64,000 nt of DNA, from assembly GCF_028023555.1 (NCBI RefSeq), contig NZ_JAQIOY010000001.1:930001-994000 (forward strand). The letters are read 5' to 3'. A model generated the notes under the pieces. The model was given only the letters and a program-made list of their open reading frames with translations. It ran no database searches and was not told where the DNA came from. Origin of the DNA: Thalassococcus_A lentus (GTDB lineage Bacteria; Pseudomonadota; Alphaproteobacteria; Rhodobacterales; Rhodobacteraceae). Positions 1 through 8,022 of the stretch are shown piece by piece. A program made the position numbers and the translations under genes. The first letter of the stretch is position 1. Each line of letters starts with the position of its first letter.

Positions 1-1207
1 CAGGGAAGAACGTCACCGAGATGGTCACCCAAAGCGTCAGCGATGTGCCCCGCCCGAGGATCAGAACCAGCAGCGGTGTCAGCGCCACCAGCGGCATGGT
101 TTGCGTCACCAGCGCCACGGGCATGAAGGCCTCGATCGCGCGGGGGAACAGCCGTGAGGAGATCGCCAACACAAAGGCAAACCCCAAGCCAGCAGCCATG
201 CCTAAAAATGTGATCGGCAGGGTCTCGGCCAAAGCCGCCAAGAGGCGCGTCTGGGCGCTTTCGGCGGTGGGCGCAAAGAACAGGTAGTCCACAACGCCCA
301 AGGGTGTTTTGGAGATCAAGCCAGGCACTCCGGTCAGCTTGATGAAGGCCCACCACACCAGAAACGGAAGCGCAATGGTGCCCAGCGTCAGAGCGATCCG
401 TTTGCTTGGCGCGCTTACCATCGGTTCGGCGTCCGGGACAGCGGTGTTCAAAGTGACTGCGCGTGTAGCGCCAATGGTCCGGCTGGCGAGCAGAGCAAAG
501 ACACCATAGGACAGCCCCGCAATCAGCGTCGCGACAAGGCCTATGCCCCAAAGCCGATCTGGTTCTCCGCGTCCCAGTGAACCCAGCAGATAAGCGCCCA
601 GTCCCCAGCGTCCTCCGCCACCGAACTCGGCCAGGATCGCACCCAGTACCGCGTTGGGCGCGGCCACACGAAGGCCCGCAAGAATGGAGGGCAGCGCACC
701 ACGAAACTGAACGCGACGGAGAATATCCCAGCGGGTGCCGCCATATGCGCGGATCACGTCCGTGGCGCGGCTGTCGGCCTGACTGAGGCCAATCACGGTC
801 GCTGTCATTGTCACGAAATAGACACCAAGGGCGGCCAACGCGATGCGCGGCGCCATGCCGGACAGGGTCAGAACGAGGATCGGCGCGATGGCAATGGGTG
901 GCAGCGCGAAAGCCGCGATGTTCACCCCGCGAAACAGGCGTAGCGTTGTCGGGGACAAGGCAAAAATAACGCCTGCGCCGATGCCGAGTGTGTTGCCGAT
1001 CACGAAGCCCAGCGTCGAGGCATAAAGTGTCGCCCAGATATGGCGGGGATAGTCGCCCCAATCGACCCAGAGCCGGATCAGTATTTCCGATATGCCGGGC
1101 AACGCTCCGCCTGCCACCATTTCAAGCCGACCAACGATCTCCCAGATTGCCAGCAAGATCGCTGCGGTGCGCACACCGCGCCATCGCCCGGACGTCTCAA
1201 CCGCCAT
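1..1207 (-). CDS. ABC transporter permease with two fused permease domains (3' end beyond window)
   Basis: Inner-membrane permease of an NMT1/THI5-type importer. Reading leftwards from an ATG at 1207, about 402 codons stay open to the window edge, so the C-terminus is missing. Two copies of the binding-protein-dependent permease domain are visible: the first spans roughly residues 55-245, with an EAA-type cytoplasmic loop near 146-165 (ATDVIRAYGGTRWDILRR); a second begins near residue 268. Families such as SsuC/ThiX normally have about 260 residues and dimerise, so this is a tandem fusion that could supply both halves of the channel. Its start overlaps the ATPase stop by 11 bases, so the two are translationally coupled. 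Substrate is inferred only from the neighbours. Confidence 0.85.
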   Translation of the reverse strand, partial: MAVETSGRWRGVRTAAILLAIWEIVGRLEMVAGGALPGISEILIRLWVDWGDYPRHIWATLYASTLGFVIGNTLGIGAGVIFALSPTTLRLFRGVNIAAFALPPIAIAPILVLTLSGMAPRIALAALGVYFVTMTATVIGLSQADSRATDVIRAYGGTRWDILRRVQFRGALPSILAGLRVAAPNAVLGAILAEFGGGGRWGLGAYLLGSLGRGEPDRLWGIGLVATLIAGLSYGVFALLASRTIGATRAVTLNTAVPDAEPMVSAPSKRIALTLGTIALPFLVWWAFIKLTGVPGLISKTPLGVVDYLFFAPTAESAQTRLLAALAETLPITFLGMAAGLGFAFVLAISSRLFPRAIEAFMPVALVTQTMPLVALTPLLVLILGRGTSLTLWVTISVTFFP

Positions 1208-1970
1208 GCAGCACCTCGGCAATGTGATCGCAGACCTTGTGGAATTCAGGATCGGAAAACAACGCGGGCTCGCGCGGTCGATCGAATCCGATGTCGATGA
1301 CATCAACGATCCGCCCCGGGTTCGCATGCATCACCACCACCCTGTCGGCGAGGAACACCGCCTCGTCGATACCGTGAGTAACCAGCAGCGCGGTCGAGCC
1401 GGTCTCCCTCCAGATGCGTTGCAATTCAAGGTTCATCTGGCGGCGCAAAATCTGATCGAGCGCCCCGAAAGGTTCATCCATGAACAGGATTTGAGGATGC
1501 GTTACCAGTGCCCGCGCTATGGCGACCCGTTGGCGCATGCCGCCGGACAATTCACCAGGCAGAGCGTTTTCGTACCCCTTGAGGCCGACAAGGTCGATCA
1601 TGTGTTGGATATGGGCAGTCTCTTTTGCAGCTGACCGTCCCAAAACCTCGAGAGGCACCTCAATGTTGCGCCGGACACTGCGCCACGGCAACAGCGCGGC
1701 ATCCTGAAATGCTACGCCTGTCTTGCCTGCTTTTGCTGCCTGCATCGGGGAAGTGCCCGCGATCTGCACCGTTCCGCCATCAGAGGTTTCAAGCCCCAGG
1801 GCGATCCGCATGACCGTTGACTTACCGCAGCCCGAAGGGCCGATGATCGCGGTAAAGGATCCCTTGGGGCAGGACAGGGTCACGTCGCGCAACGCTTCGA
1901 CAACCTTGCCCCGTCCCGTAAAGGTCTTGCAGACCCCGGAAAGGGAAATCCCGTCCGGGGCCGACATCAA
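1197..1970 (-). CDS. ABC transporter ATP-binding protein (nitrate/sulfonate/THI5 type)
   Basis: Cytoplasmic ATPase (257 aa) that powers the adjoining importer. Visible motifs are Walker A GPSGCGKST (about residues 43-51), the Q-loop region GVAFQDAALLPW, signature LSGGMRQR and Walker B LFMDEPFGALD, followed by a His switch in LLVTHGIDEAV. Length and motif spelling (SGGMRQR, PFGALD) match the SsuB/TauB/ThiZ subfamily. It starts with ATGATG; the second Met is an equally good start. The start overlaps the binding-protein stop by four bases (ATGA) and its own stop overlaps the permease start, so all three are one operon. Confidence 0.9.
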   Translation of the reverse strand: MMSAPDGISLSGVCKTFTGRGKVVEALRDVTLSCPKGSFTAIIGPSGCGKSTVMRIALGLETSDGGTVQIAGTSPMQAAKAGKTGVAFQDAALLPWRSVRRNIEVPLEVLGRSAAKETAHIQHMIDLVGLKGYENALPGELSGGMRQRVAIARALVTHPQILFMDEPFGALDQILRRQMNLELQRIWRETGSTALLVTHGIDEAVFLADRVVVMHANPGRIVDVIDIGFDRPREPALFSDPEFHKVCDHIAEVLHGG

Positions 1971-2938
1971 ATCTCCTCAAGCAGGGTGGTGTCGAACATG
2001 TCGCGCGTGCCTTTGATGCCAACCTCTGAAAGCGCGCGTAGGTTGGCTTCGATGCCTTCTTCGGTCATCGCCATGTATCCTGCGGGGCTTTCCATCAGTG
2101 GCTGCTGAGCATTGTTGAAGAAAATCTCGTTATCAATGGTACGGCCTGTGCCTGCGAACCACGTGTCAGCCCATTTCTGAGGCCAGAGGTTTGGATCCTT
2201 GAAATTCTCATCCCAGCCTTTGCGCGAGGCTCGCAGCCAGGAAACCAGCTCGGCGCGTTTGTTGGCAAGCGTTTCTTCGGTCACGACAACGGTATCATTG
2301 TAGATCGTGAAGCCAAAGTCATAGAGCAGGAACGACGTCGCTTCGACACCTTGTTGGCTGATTGTGTAGGGAACATTCGTCGTGAAATCGAGGCTGGCGT
2401 CAATCTCGCCCTGAATGAGCGGCGTCGGGTCGTAGGCATAGGGTACGATATTGACGTCTGCCGGATCGATCCCGTTCAGCGCCAGCATCGCATTGACCGA
2501 GATTACGTTGACTGGGGGTACGGCCAGCGTTTTGCCGATCAGATCCTTTGGCTCAAGGATCGGGTTTGAAGCCAGCGACACGATCCCAATCGGGTTCTTC
2601 TGATATTGCGCGCCGATGATCTTGAATGGAGCGCCTTGCTCCGCAATCGCCTTGATCGTGGTGTCAGGCGTGGTCAACGCCAGATCGGCGCGGCCAGCAA
2701 TGATCGTGCTTTCAGGGATCACGTCGGGGCCGCCTGGCAGATAGGTCAGATCGAGCCCTTCTTCGGAATAGTATCCTTCGTCAATCCCAATGAAATAGCC
2801 TGCGAATTCGGCGTCATTGATCCACGCCGCCTGCATGGTGAACGGTGTGGCGGCACTGGCCCGGAGCGGCAGGGAGGTGGCGGCGACGCTTGCGGCGGCT
2901 GTGCCGAGGAAATGGCGGCGGTTCAGTCTGAGTGTCAT
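1967..2938 (-). CDS. NMT1/THI5-like periplasmic substrate-binding protein
   Basis: Binding protein (323 aa) of the importer. The N-terminus carries a twin-arginine signal (NRRHFLGTAAA), with probable cleavage after ASA near residue 29, so it is probably exported folded by Tat. The mature part follows the NMT1/THI5/SsuA fold: the segment around EFAGYFIGIDEGYYSEEGLD resembles binding proteins for pyrimidine thiamin precursors (ThiY), sulfonates or nitrate. A strong ribosome-binding site (AAAGGAG) lies eight bases before the ATG. It sits 25 bases after the cyclo-ligase-like gene and overlaps the ATPase. A thiamin-related pyrimidine is the preferred substrate guess because of that neighbour; purines, riboflavin-like compounds or sulfonates cannot be excluded. 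Confidence 0.85.
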   Translation of the reverse strand: MTLRLNRRHFLGTAAASVAATSLPLRASAATPFTMQAAWINDAEFAGYFIGIDEGYYSEEGLDLTYLPGGPDVIPESTIIAGRADLALTTPDTTIKAIAEQGAPFKIIGAQYQKNPIGIVSLASNPILEPKDLIGKTLAVPPVNVISVNAMLALNGIDPADVNIVPYAYDPTPLIQGEIDASLDFTTNVPYTISQQGVEATSFLLYDFGFTIYNDTVVVTEETLANKRAELVSWLRASRKGWDENFKDPNLWPQKWADTWFAGTGRTIDNEIFFNNAQQPLMESPAGYMAMTEEGIEANLRALSEVGIKGTRDMFDTTLLEEI

Positions 2939-2963
2939 GGGAGGGGCTCCTTTGTTGGGATGA

Positions 2964-3710
2964 TCAGGCGAGGCCTTGAAGGCGCTGAAGCTCTTGCAAG
3001 GGTGGGGTTTCAGAAATCTGTTTGGGTTCGAGCAACGGCCATTTCACACCGCGCGGACGCTTGGCCCGACGTTCGACCACATGCGTCTTGTGGGGTGTCA
3101 GGATGGTATCAACCAGAATATCGGTTTCGGATGGCTGCAACTGCTCTTCCACAAGCTGCACATCATGGACGACGGCATGAACCGGCGTATGTTCATCCAC
3201 CAGGCCAAGATCGGTGAACATGCCCCATTCGAGATCAAAGAAGCCGTGGCCTTTTCCGAAACGGACACCGTTGACCGATACGGCCGATGCCCCTGTCACA
3301 AGATAGTCAAACCGCCCTTTCTGGGCGATCTCTTCCAGCGTGATCGGGACGCCGAAATGTTCCATCCCATCGAGCCAAGAGGCATACAGCGCGGCGCCGT
3401 CAGGCACTGTGGCTGGGTCAAGGTAAACAAAGCCACGGTAAATTCCATAGGTCGACATGACGAATGGTTTGCCATCTTCAATCATGCGGCGTCGCAGATC
3501 GGCAAGGCAATTGTCAGGTGTGATGAAGGCAAAGCGGCTGTTCTGGTAAGCCTCACTTTGTACGACGCGGTCGGTTGCTGCTTCTGAACCTTCGAAATCA
3601 GGGATGACTTCGGCAAAGTTCATGTGAAACCGGGTGTCAGGCCTCGCCACGTCCTTTAGTTTGGTCCATATCTTTTCGCGGATGGTCTTGGAGGTCGACA
3701 TTTTGCTCAT
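2964..3710 (-). CDS. 5-formyltetrahydrofolate cyclo-ligase paralogue (COG0212 type)
   Basis: First gene of the importer operon (248 aa). It has the 5-FTHF cyclo-ligase fold: a glycine-rich phosphate/folate loop RFGKGHGFFDLEWGM near residue 172, preceded by a conserved DYLVTGASAVSVNG strand. The loop reads GKGxGFxDLE, as in the paralogue group, rather than the GxGxGYYD of true cyclo-ligases; the C-terminal tail of about 50 residues is also longer. The paralogue group has been tied by comparative genomics to thiamin metabolism, which agrees with the THI5-type transporter directly downstream. The reaction is not known. Start is at 3710, with a second ATG at 3701; neither has a strong ribosome-binding site. 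Confidence 0.8.
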   Translation of the reverse strand: MSKMSTSKTIREKIWTKLKDVARPDTRFHMNFAEVIPDFEGSEAATDRVVQSEAYQNSRFAFITPDNCLADLRRRMIEDGKPFVMSTYGIYRGFVYLDPATVPDGAALYASWLDGMEHFGVPITLEEIAQKGRFDYLVTGASAVSVNGVRFGKGHGFFDLEWGMFTDLGLVDEHTPVHAVVHDVQLVEEQLQPSETDILVDTILTPHKTHVVERRAKRPRGVKWPLLEPKQISETPPLQELQRLQGLA

Positions 3711-3716
3711 TTCGTG

Positions 3717-3744
3717 TGTTTCATTGTTTCATCATCATGAAACA
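3717..3744. promoter_or_regulatory. Probable RpiR-type operator: tandem TGTTTCAT plus inverted copy
   Basis: The 66-base gap between the divergent cyclo-ligase-like and RpiR genes holds a perfect palindrome TGTTTCAT-CATC-ATGAAACA (3725-3744), directly preceded by another TGTTTCAT (3717-3724). GTTTC/GAAAC half-sites suit RpiR-family regulators, so this is the likely site where the adjacent regulator controls both itself and the transporter operon. It starts about 7 bases from the start codon of the transporter operon, a position suited to repression. Confidence 0.65.
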
Positions 3745-3776
3745 GGCGTTCCAAACGTCAAGAGAATTCGTTTCCC

Positions 3777-4625
3777 ATGGCCTCAAGATTAATCCTCAGA
3801 ATCCAGGAACGTTCTACGCGTCTGACGTCGAGCGAAAGGAAAATCGCACAGGTTTTGCTGCAAAATCAGAGCCTTGTTGAAACACACACGGCGACGGAAC
3901 TTGCTGCAAAGGCCGGAGTGTCAAAAGCGACAACTGCCCGTTTTTTCCGCAGTTTGGGATATGCCGACTTTGAAGAGGTCAGGCTACAGGCCCGCGAAGA
4001 GCGCAATCGGCGGGAACCTTATGCAGCTGTCGAATCGATCCCTCAGGCTGCGACATTCGGGCGGACCATTTCAGATCATCTTGAGCTGGAGCAGCGAAAT
4101 CTGGCACGCACGTTTGAGGAGTTACGCTCGGACCTGCTGCCCGATATTGCTCAGATTCTGGAAGAAGCGCCCCGCGTCTGGTTTGTCGGATTTGGCGACG
4201 AACAGGGCTTGGCCCGGTTAGGGCAGTCGCAGTTTGCGCGGTTGCGACACGGCGTTCACGAGTTGCAGGGGCAGGGGCAGACCTGGGCAAATGAACTGTC
4301 AATGACCGGCCCCCGTGATGTGTTGGTCCTTTTGACGTTCGAGCCGCGCCCAAAGGTGCTGCGCCCCTTGCTGGCCCATGCCCGCACCACACGGATGCGC
4401 GTCATCACGCTGACCGATCACGCCTATGCCCCACAGGCCGAGCGGTTCTCTGAGGTTGTTCTCCCGTGCCACGTTGCAAGCTATGGCGCGCTCCCAACGC
4501 ATGCCACGATGCTTTCCGTCCTGCGGCTGCTCGCTGTGGCCTATCTGGGCCGTAACCCCGAGGTTGTCAGTCAGCGCATCTCTACGCTGGCGGCGATAGA
4601 TGAGGAACTCGACCTATTTGAATAG
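3777..4625 (+). CDS. RpiR-family transcriptional regulator (HTH plus SIS domain)
   Basis: DNA-binding regulator of 282 aa, the usual size for RpiR/MurR proteins. The N-terminal HTH_6 domain covers about residues 1-77, with the recognition region AAKAGVSKATTARFFRSLGY. A SIS (sugar isomerase) fold follows from about residue 125 (VWFVGFGDEQGLARLGQSQF). It is divergent from the THI5-type operon and shares the palindromic gap with it, so it is the probable local regulator. SIS domains usually sense phosphosugars; a pyrimidine or thiamin phosphate effector would be unusual, and the effector is unknown. Confidence 0.88.
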   Translation: MASRLILRIQERSTRLTSSERKIAQVLLQNQSLVETHTATELAAKAGVSKATTARFFRSLGYADFEEVRLQAREERNRREPYAAVESIPQAATFGRTISDHLELEQRNLARTFEELRSDLLPDIAQILEEAPRVWFVGFGDEQGLARLGQSQFARLRHGVHELQGQGQTWANELSMTGPRDVLVLLTFEPRPKVLRPLLAHARTTRMRVITLTDHAYAPQAERFSEVVLPCHVASYGALPTHATMLSVLRLLAVAYLGRNPEVVSQRISTLAAIDEELDLFE

Positions 4626-4715
4626 ATGAAGGAATCGCTGCCGTACGGTTCCAGAAACGGCAAGAGCCCCCATCGAGGCAGTATTTGCTCAAGGTTGATG
4701 GTGTTTGATGAGTGA

Positions 4716-4738
4716 AAGGCGGCTTAGGGCCGCGCCTT
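4716..4738 (-). terminator. Imperfect stem-loop after the EamA gene
   Basis: Directly after the EamA stop on the minus strand lies AAGGCGCGGC-CCTAA-GCCGCCTT, a stem with a small bulge, followed by a weak T stretch. It may end EamA transcription; the U tract is poor. The rest of 4626-4715 shows nothing recognisable. Confidence 0.4.
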
Positions 4739-4739
4739 G

Positions 4740-5657
4740 CTAAGGAGCTGTGATAGGCGGGGGTTTTCGTCGCTTTCCCGACAGTGCGTTCCCCACGATA
4801 GCAGCGAGCAGAACTGCACCGCCGATCAGGGTGTACAGGCTCGCGGTCTCCCCCAGAAACAGCCAGACCCAGAACGGGCCTAGTAAAACTTCTGCCAGAG
4901 ATAGTAGCGTGAGCTCTGCCGCGGGAAGGCTACGTGAGCCCAAAGTGTAGAGGATCAGACCGGCGCCAACCTGGAACACCCCCATGCCCATCGCAATGCC
5001 TGCATCACTTGGGCTCAGTACGATGGAAAGCCTGAGGCTAAGACATATCACCAGAGTAATGATGATCGCGAAGAGGCCTGACAGGAAGACCGCTGGAAGC
5101 ATCTCTCCTGTACGGCCCCATCGCAATGCTACGGTGAAGACAGCAAAACCGAAAGCTGATCCAAGAGCGGCAAGGCTGCCCGTCAGGGCGACACCGCCAG
5201 ATTTATCGGCAACCATGATGGCAATCCCGCCGATTGCGACGATGATTGCGATCCATGTTGCAGCGCGGACAGGTTCCCGTAGCACGATCCATCCGAGCAC
5301 CGCGGCCATGAACGGCGCTGTTGCAAACAAAAGCATGGCGTTCGCAACCGAAGTGTTCTGGATAGCGTAAATTCCGCCGGAATAGGCCGCGACCAGTGAA
5401 AGCCCCGCGATGCTGGCCGGGGCGCCAATACGGCGTATCTGAACAAAAGGGCTTTCGCCCGACCGTACGAGAATAAGAAAGTACAAAAACAGCGACAAGC
5501 TGATCGATCGATAGAGCAGTATCTGCCACACGACAGCATCTTCAATCAGGCGGATACCAATACCGACCGTTGACCACAGAACCCCCGCTGCAAAGACGAA
5601 GAGCACACCATACTTGTGAGCGTTCGCATTGGAAGATGTTGGTGCCAAGGATGTCAT
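4740..5657 (-). CDS. EamA/DMT-family transporter
   Basis: Inner-membrane protein (305 aa) with about ten hydrophobic helices arranged as two EamA repeats, the second from about residue 155 (GSLAALGSAFGFAVFTVALRWGRTG). The hallmark first helix GVLFVFAAGVLWSTVGIGIR and the RxxR-like LLYRSISLSLFLYF segment fit the drug/metabolite transporter superfamily. Members export or import amino acids, nucleosides or other small metabolites; the substrate cannot be read from sequence. It stands alone, between the RpiR gene and the SnoaL gene, each with its own stem-loop. Confidence 0.85.
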   Translation of the reverse strand: MTSLAPTSSNANAHKYGVLFVFAAGVLWSTVGIGIRLIEDAVVWQILLYRSISLSLFLYFLILVRSGESPFVQIRRIGAPASIAGLSLVAAYSGGIYAIQNTSVANAMLLFATAPFMAAVLGWIVLREPVRAATWIAIIVAIGGIAIMVADKSGGVALTGSLAALGSAFGFAVFTVALRWGRTGEMLPAVFLSGLFAIIITLVICLSLRLSIVLSPSDAGIAMGMGVFQVGAGLILYTLGSRSLPAAELTLLSLAEVLLGPFWVWLFLGETASLYTLIGGAVLLAAIVGNALSGKRRKPPPITAP

Positions 5658-5844
5658 GTCGGGCCGCTCGATGAAGTCATTTCTTCAAAGTAAACGGCTT
5701 GGAGAGTGCTTCGCCCATTCATTTGCGACATTCACGCGATTTATGCCTTGCGGCTTTGGGTGTTCACGCCTGTCGCACGAATTGTGAATACACGCTGTGG
5801 TGACGCTGCGCCGCTGCATCCGATTGCATCGGTATATTTGGTTA

Positions 5845-5867
5845 GGGCCGCCCTTTTGGAGCGGCCC
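5845..5867 (-). terminator. Stem-loop after the double-SnoaL gene
   Basis: GGGCCGC and GCGGCCC form a perfect 7-bp stem with a 9-base loop just past the SnoaL gene stop at 5874. There is no long U run, so termination would be weak or helped by Rho. The remainder of 5658-5844 shows no gene. Confidence 0.5.
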
Positions 5868-5873
5868 AATTCG

Positions 5874-6713
5874 TTAGAATTTGCCCGGGTAGCCTTCGGG
5901 CAGTTCGCCAGATGGCATGTCCGCAATGACATCCCAGTGCTCAACGATACGACCATCCTCAAGACGGAAAAGATCGAAGTACGCGGTCGGCTGCTCACCA
6001 AAGACACCCTCAGCTGCGGCGAAAACAAAGTTTCCTTCCGCCACAACCATAGCGAGGTTGGTGTAGTAGAAGGCGATGTCGTTCTCTCCCAGATACTGCA
6101 GAAAGGCACCCAGACCTTCGAGCCCATCGCCCGCTTGTGTGTTGTGTTGAAGGTACTTTTCGGGGTTGATGTAGTCGGTGAAGTCTACTTGCTCGCCTTT
6201 GATCAAAACACGGTTGATAAAGTCTTCGACGAGCGCCTTGTTCTCGGCAGTCTTATCAAGATCAGTTACGACCGTTTCCCCATCAATCTGAGTTCGCCCT
6301 GATGGGTTGGGCTGCTCAACGACTGGGCTCATATTGTCCCAGTGCTCGACGATTTTGCCGTTGTCGATGCGGAAGACATCGAACGCAACCAGGGGAACAG
6401 GCCCAAAGTTCTCGTAGACAGAGTGGGTTACGACGAGATCGCCTTCGGCAATGATCCGGATTGGTTCAAAAGAACCCTCAGGATTGCCTGGCAGGTTGCT
6501 CAGCAGCCCTTTCAGTGCGTCAACGCCTGAAGCCGCCAACGGATTGTGCTGGATGTAGGGGTCCGCAAAATAGTCGTCAACGGCGTCAGTGTTGCCGCGC
6601 ACAAATGCGTTGGTCATGCCATCGATCACGATCTGCTTGTTGGCTTCTAAATCTGCAAGTGCAGCTGTTGTGCCAAGCGCCATTGCGCCCAGTGTTGTCA
6701 GTGTCTTTTTCAT
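5874..6713 (-). CDS. Exported protein with two tandem SnoaL-like (NTF2-fold) domains
   Basis: A 279-aa protein with a signal peptide (MKKTLTTLGAMALGTTAALA, cleavage near residue 20) and two copies of a SnoaL-like domain, about residues 22-140 and 155-275. Each repeat ends with the same block: FRIDNGKIVEHWD in the first and FRLEDGRIVEHWD in the second. YIQHNP and YLQHNT are also duplicated at equivalent places. SnoaL-like domains include polyketide cyclases and many binding or unknown proteins. A periplasmic tandem form is unusual; the function is unknown. It lies 23 bases past the DUF2218 gene, probably in one transcript. Confidence 0.8.
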   Translation of the reverse strand: MKKTLTTLGAMALGTTAALADLEANKQIVIDGMTNAFVRGNTDAVDDYFADPYIQHNPLAASGVDALKGLLSNLPGNPEGSFEPIRIIAEGDLVVTHSVYENFGPVPLVAFDVFRIDNGKIVEHWDNMSPVVEQPNPSGRTQIDGETVVTDLDKTAENKALVEDFINRVLIKGEQVDFTDYINPEKYLQHNTQAGDGLEGLGAFLQYLGENDIAFYYTNLAMVVAEGNFVFAAAEGVFGEQPTAYFDLFRLEDGRIVEHWDVIADMPSGELPEGYPGKF

Positions 6714-6736
6714 GATCTCATTCCTTTGAGTTTGGC

Positions 6737-7021
6737 TCAGGCAGCGCGCTGCCAGGTTAAGGTGGGGTTTTCGCGAAAGGCGAAGCGGGCAAGGTGATCA
6801 CCGACAAAACGTTCCAAGCGTTCCAAGTCGTGGGATTTGCCAAGAACGGTGATGGAAAGGTCCGCCTCGGTGGCGGTCATTTTGCAGGCGCCGAACGGCA
6901 ATGTGACTTCAGCCTCTGTCGTGGTGAACGTGACGGGAACCTTGTGGCCAAAGTGTTTGCCAAGCTGCTGTAAATACTTGGAGCCGTGGGGCGTGGTCAG
7001 GTGCAATGTGCTGCTGGTCAT
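6737..7021 (-). CDS. DUF2218 family protein
   Basis: Small soluble protein of 94 aa matching the DUF2218 pattern: HGSKYLQQLGKHFGHK near the start and a C-terminal LERFVGDHLARFAFRE block. The start at 7021 was chosen because AAGGAG lies seven bases upstream; an in-frame start 30 bases earlier lacks this. DUF2218 members are often found near siderophore or redox genes, and their role is not established. The gene is divergent from the LysR regulator across about 95 bases and runs toward the SnoaL gene; all three may form a regulatory unit. Confidence 0.8.
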   Translation of the reverse strand: MTSSTLHLTTPHGSKYLQQLGKHFGHKVPVTFTTTEAEVTLPFGACKMTATEADLSITVLGKSHDLERLERFVGDHLARFAFRENPTLTWQRAA

Positions 7022-7115
7022 CAGTCTCTCCTTGCTACGGAAGACAGACATAGACAGAACCGGTTTGTTTGATTATCCCGTATCTAACGAAAGAATTGTT
7101 CGATGGTTTAGAAAG

Positions 7116-7997
7116 ATGGATATCTATCGCAGCTTGGCTGTCTTTGTCGCTGTCACCGAAGCGGGAAGCTTCAGTGGCGCGGGGCGACGTCTGAAACTGT
7201 CGACATCGGTGATCAGCCATCATGTGTCGAAATTAGAAGCCTATGTCGGGGCTTCGCTGTTTTTCCGCTCAACCCGTTCGCTATCTCTCACGCCAGAAGG
7301 CCAAACGGTTTTGCCGTCTGCACGCACCATGGTGAATGCTGCAGACGAAGCCTTGGATGCTTTGATGGCCACCAGTGACGAGCCCGCGGGCGCGCTGCGC
7401 GTCACGCTGCCAGCCTTCGGAGAACGTAGTCCTTTGCAACGGTCCATCCTGCGCTTCGCGCGCAAGCATCCGATGGTGGCCATCACGATGCACGCCAGCG
7501 ATTACCCTGTTGACTTGGTTAAAGAGGGATTTGACCTCGCCATCCGCCTCGGCGTTCTGAGTGACAGCACGATGATGAGCAAACGCATCGGCAGTTTCGG
7601 GCGCAAACTTGTGGCCTCCCCCTCATATTTGGCAGCGCGTCCAAAGATCAAAACACTTGAAGACCTGAAAGCCTGCGACTTCATCTCAATCGCCATGTTG
7701 CCCGATGTGATCACGCTGTTCCGAAAGGGCGATGAGTTCAGCTTTGAGCCGGCAAACGTAAGGCTGGAAGTTCACTCTTTGGCATCGGCCAAGTCAGCGA
7801 TACTTGAGGGCCTCGGCGTTCAGCACCTCCCCGACAGCGAGGTAGAAGAGGAAATCAGCAGCGGCCTTTTGGTCGAGGTCTTGCCGCAATGGTCTCTTCC
7901 GGATCTGGGCGTCTACGCTGTTTGGCCAGATATTGGTCCGCAAAAGAGACTGACCCGCCTGTTGATAGACTTCATGAAAAATGAGCAGCAAACTTAA
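7116..7997 (+). CDS. LysR-family transcriptional regulator
   Basis: Regulator of 293 aa. The winged HTH is near residues 17-37 (SFSGAGRRLKLSTSVISHHV), followed by the effector-binding domain from about residue 90. I chose the ATG at 7116 (MDIYRSLAVF) because LysR proteins begin just before the HTH; the upstream extension overlaps the divergent DUF2218 gene. By the usual LysR layout it should control the divergent DUF2218-SnoaL genes through the gap at 7022-7115, where I see only weak CGAA/TTCG inverted half-sites. Confidence 0.88.
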   Translation: MDIYRSLAVFVAVTEAGSFSGAGRRLKLSTSVISHHVSKLEAYVGASLFFRSTRSLSLTPEGQTVLPSARTMVNAADEALDALMATSDEPAGALRVTLPAFGERSPLQRSILRFARKHPMVAITMHASDYPVDLVKEGFDLAIRLGVLSDSTMMSKRIGSFGRKLVASPSYLAARPKIKTLEDLKACDFISIAMLPDVITLFRKGDEFSFEPANVRLEVHSLASAKSAILEGLGVQHLPDSEVEEEISSGLLVEVLPQWSLPDLGVYAVWPDIGPQKRLTRLLIDFMKNEQQT

Positions 7998-8022
7998 TCA
8001 AACCCGACGTTGTTTGATTTTT
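7997..8022 (+). terminator. Rho-independent terminator of the LysR gene
   Basis: The stem ATCAAAC / GTTTGAT (loop CCGACGTT) begins on the last base of the LysR stop codon and is followed directly by five T residues. Confidence 0.75.
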
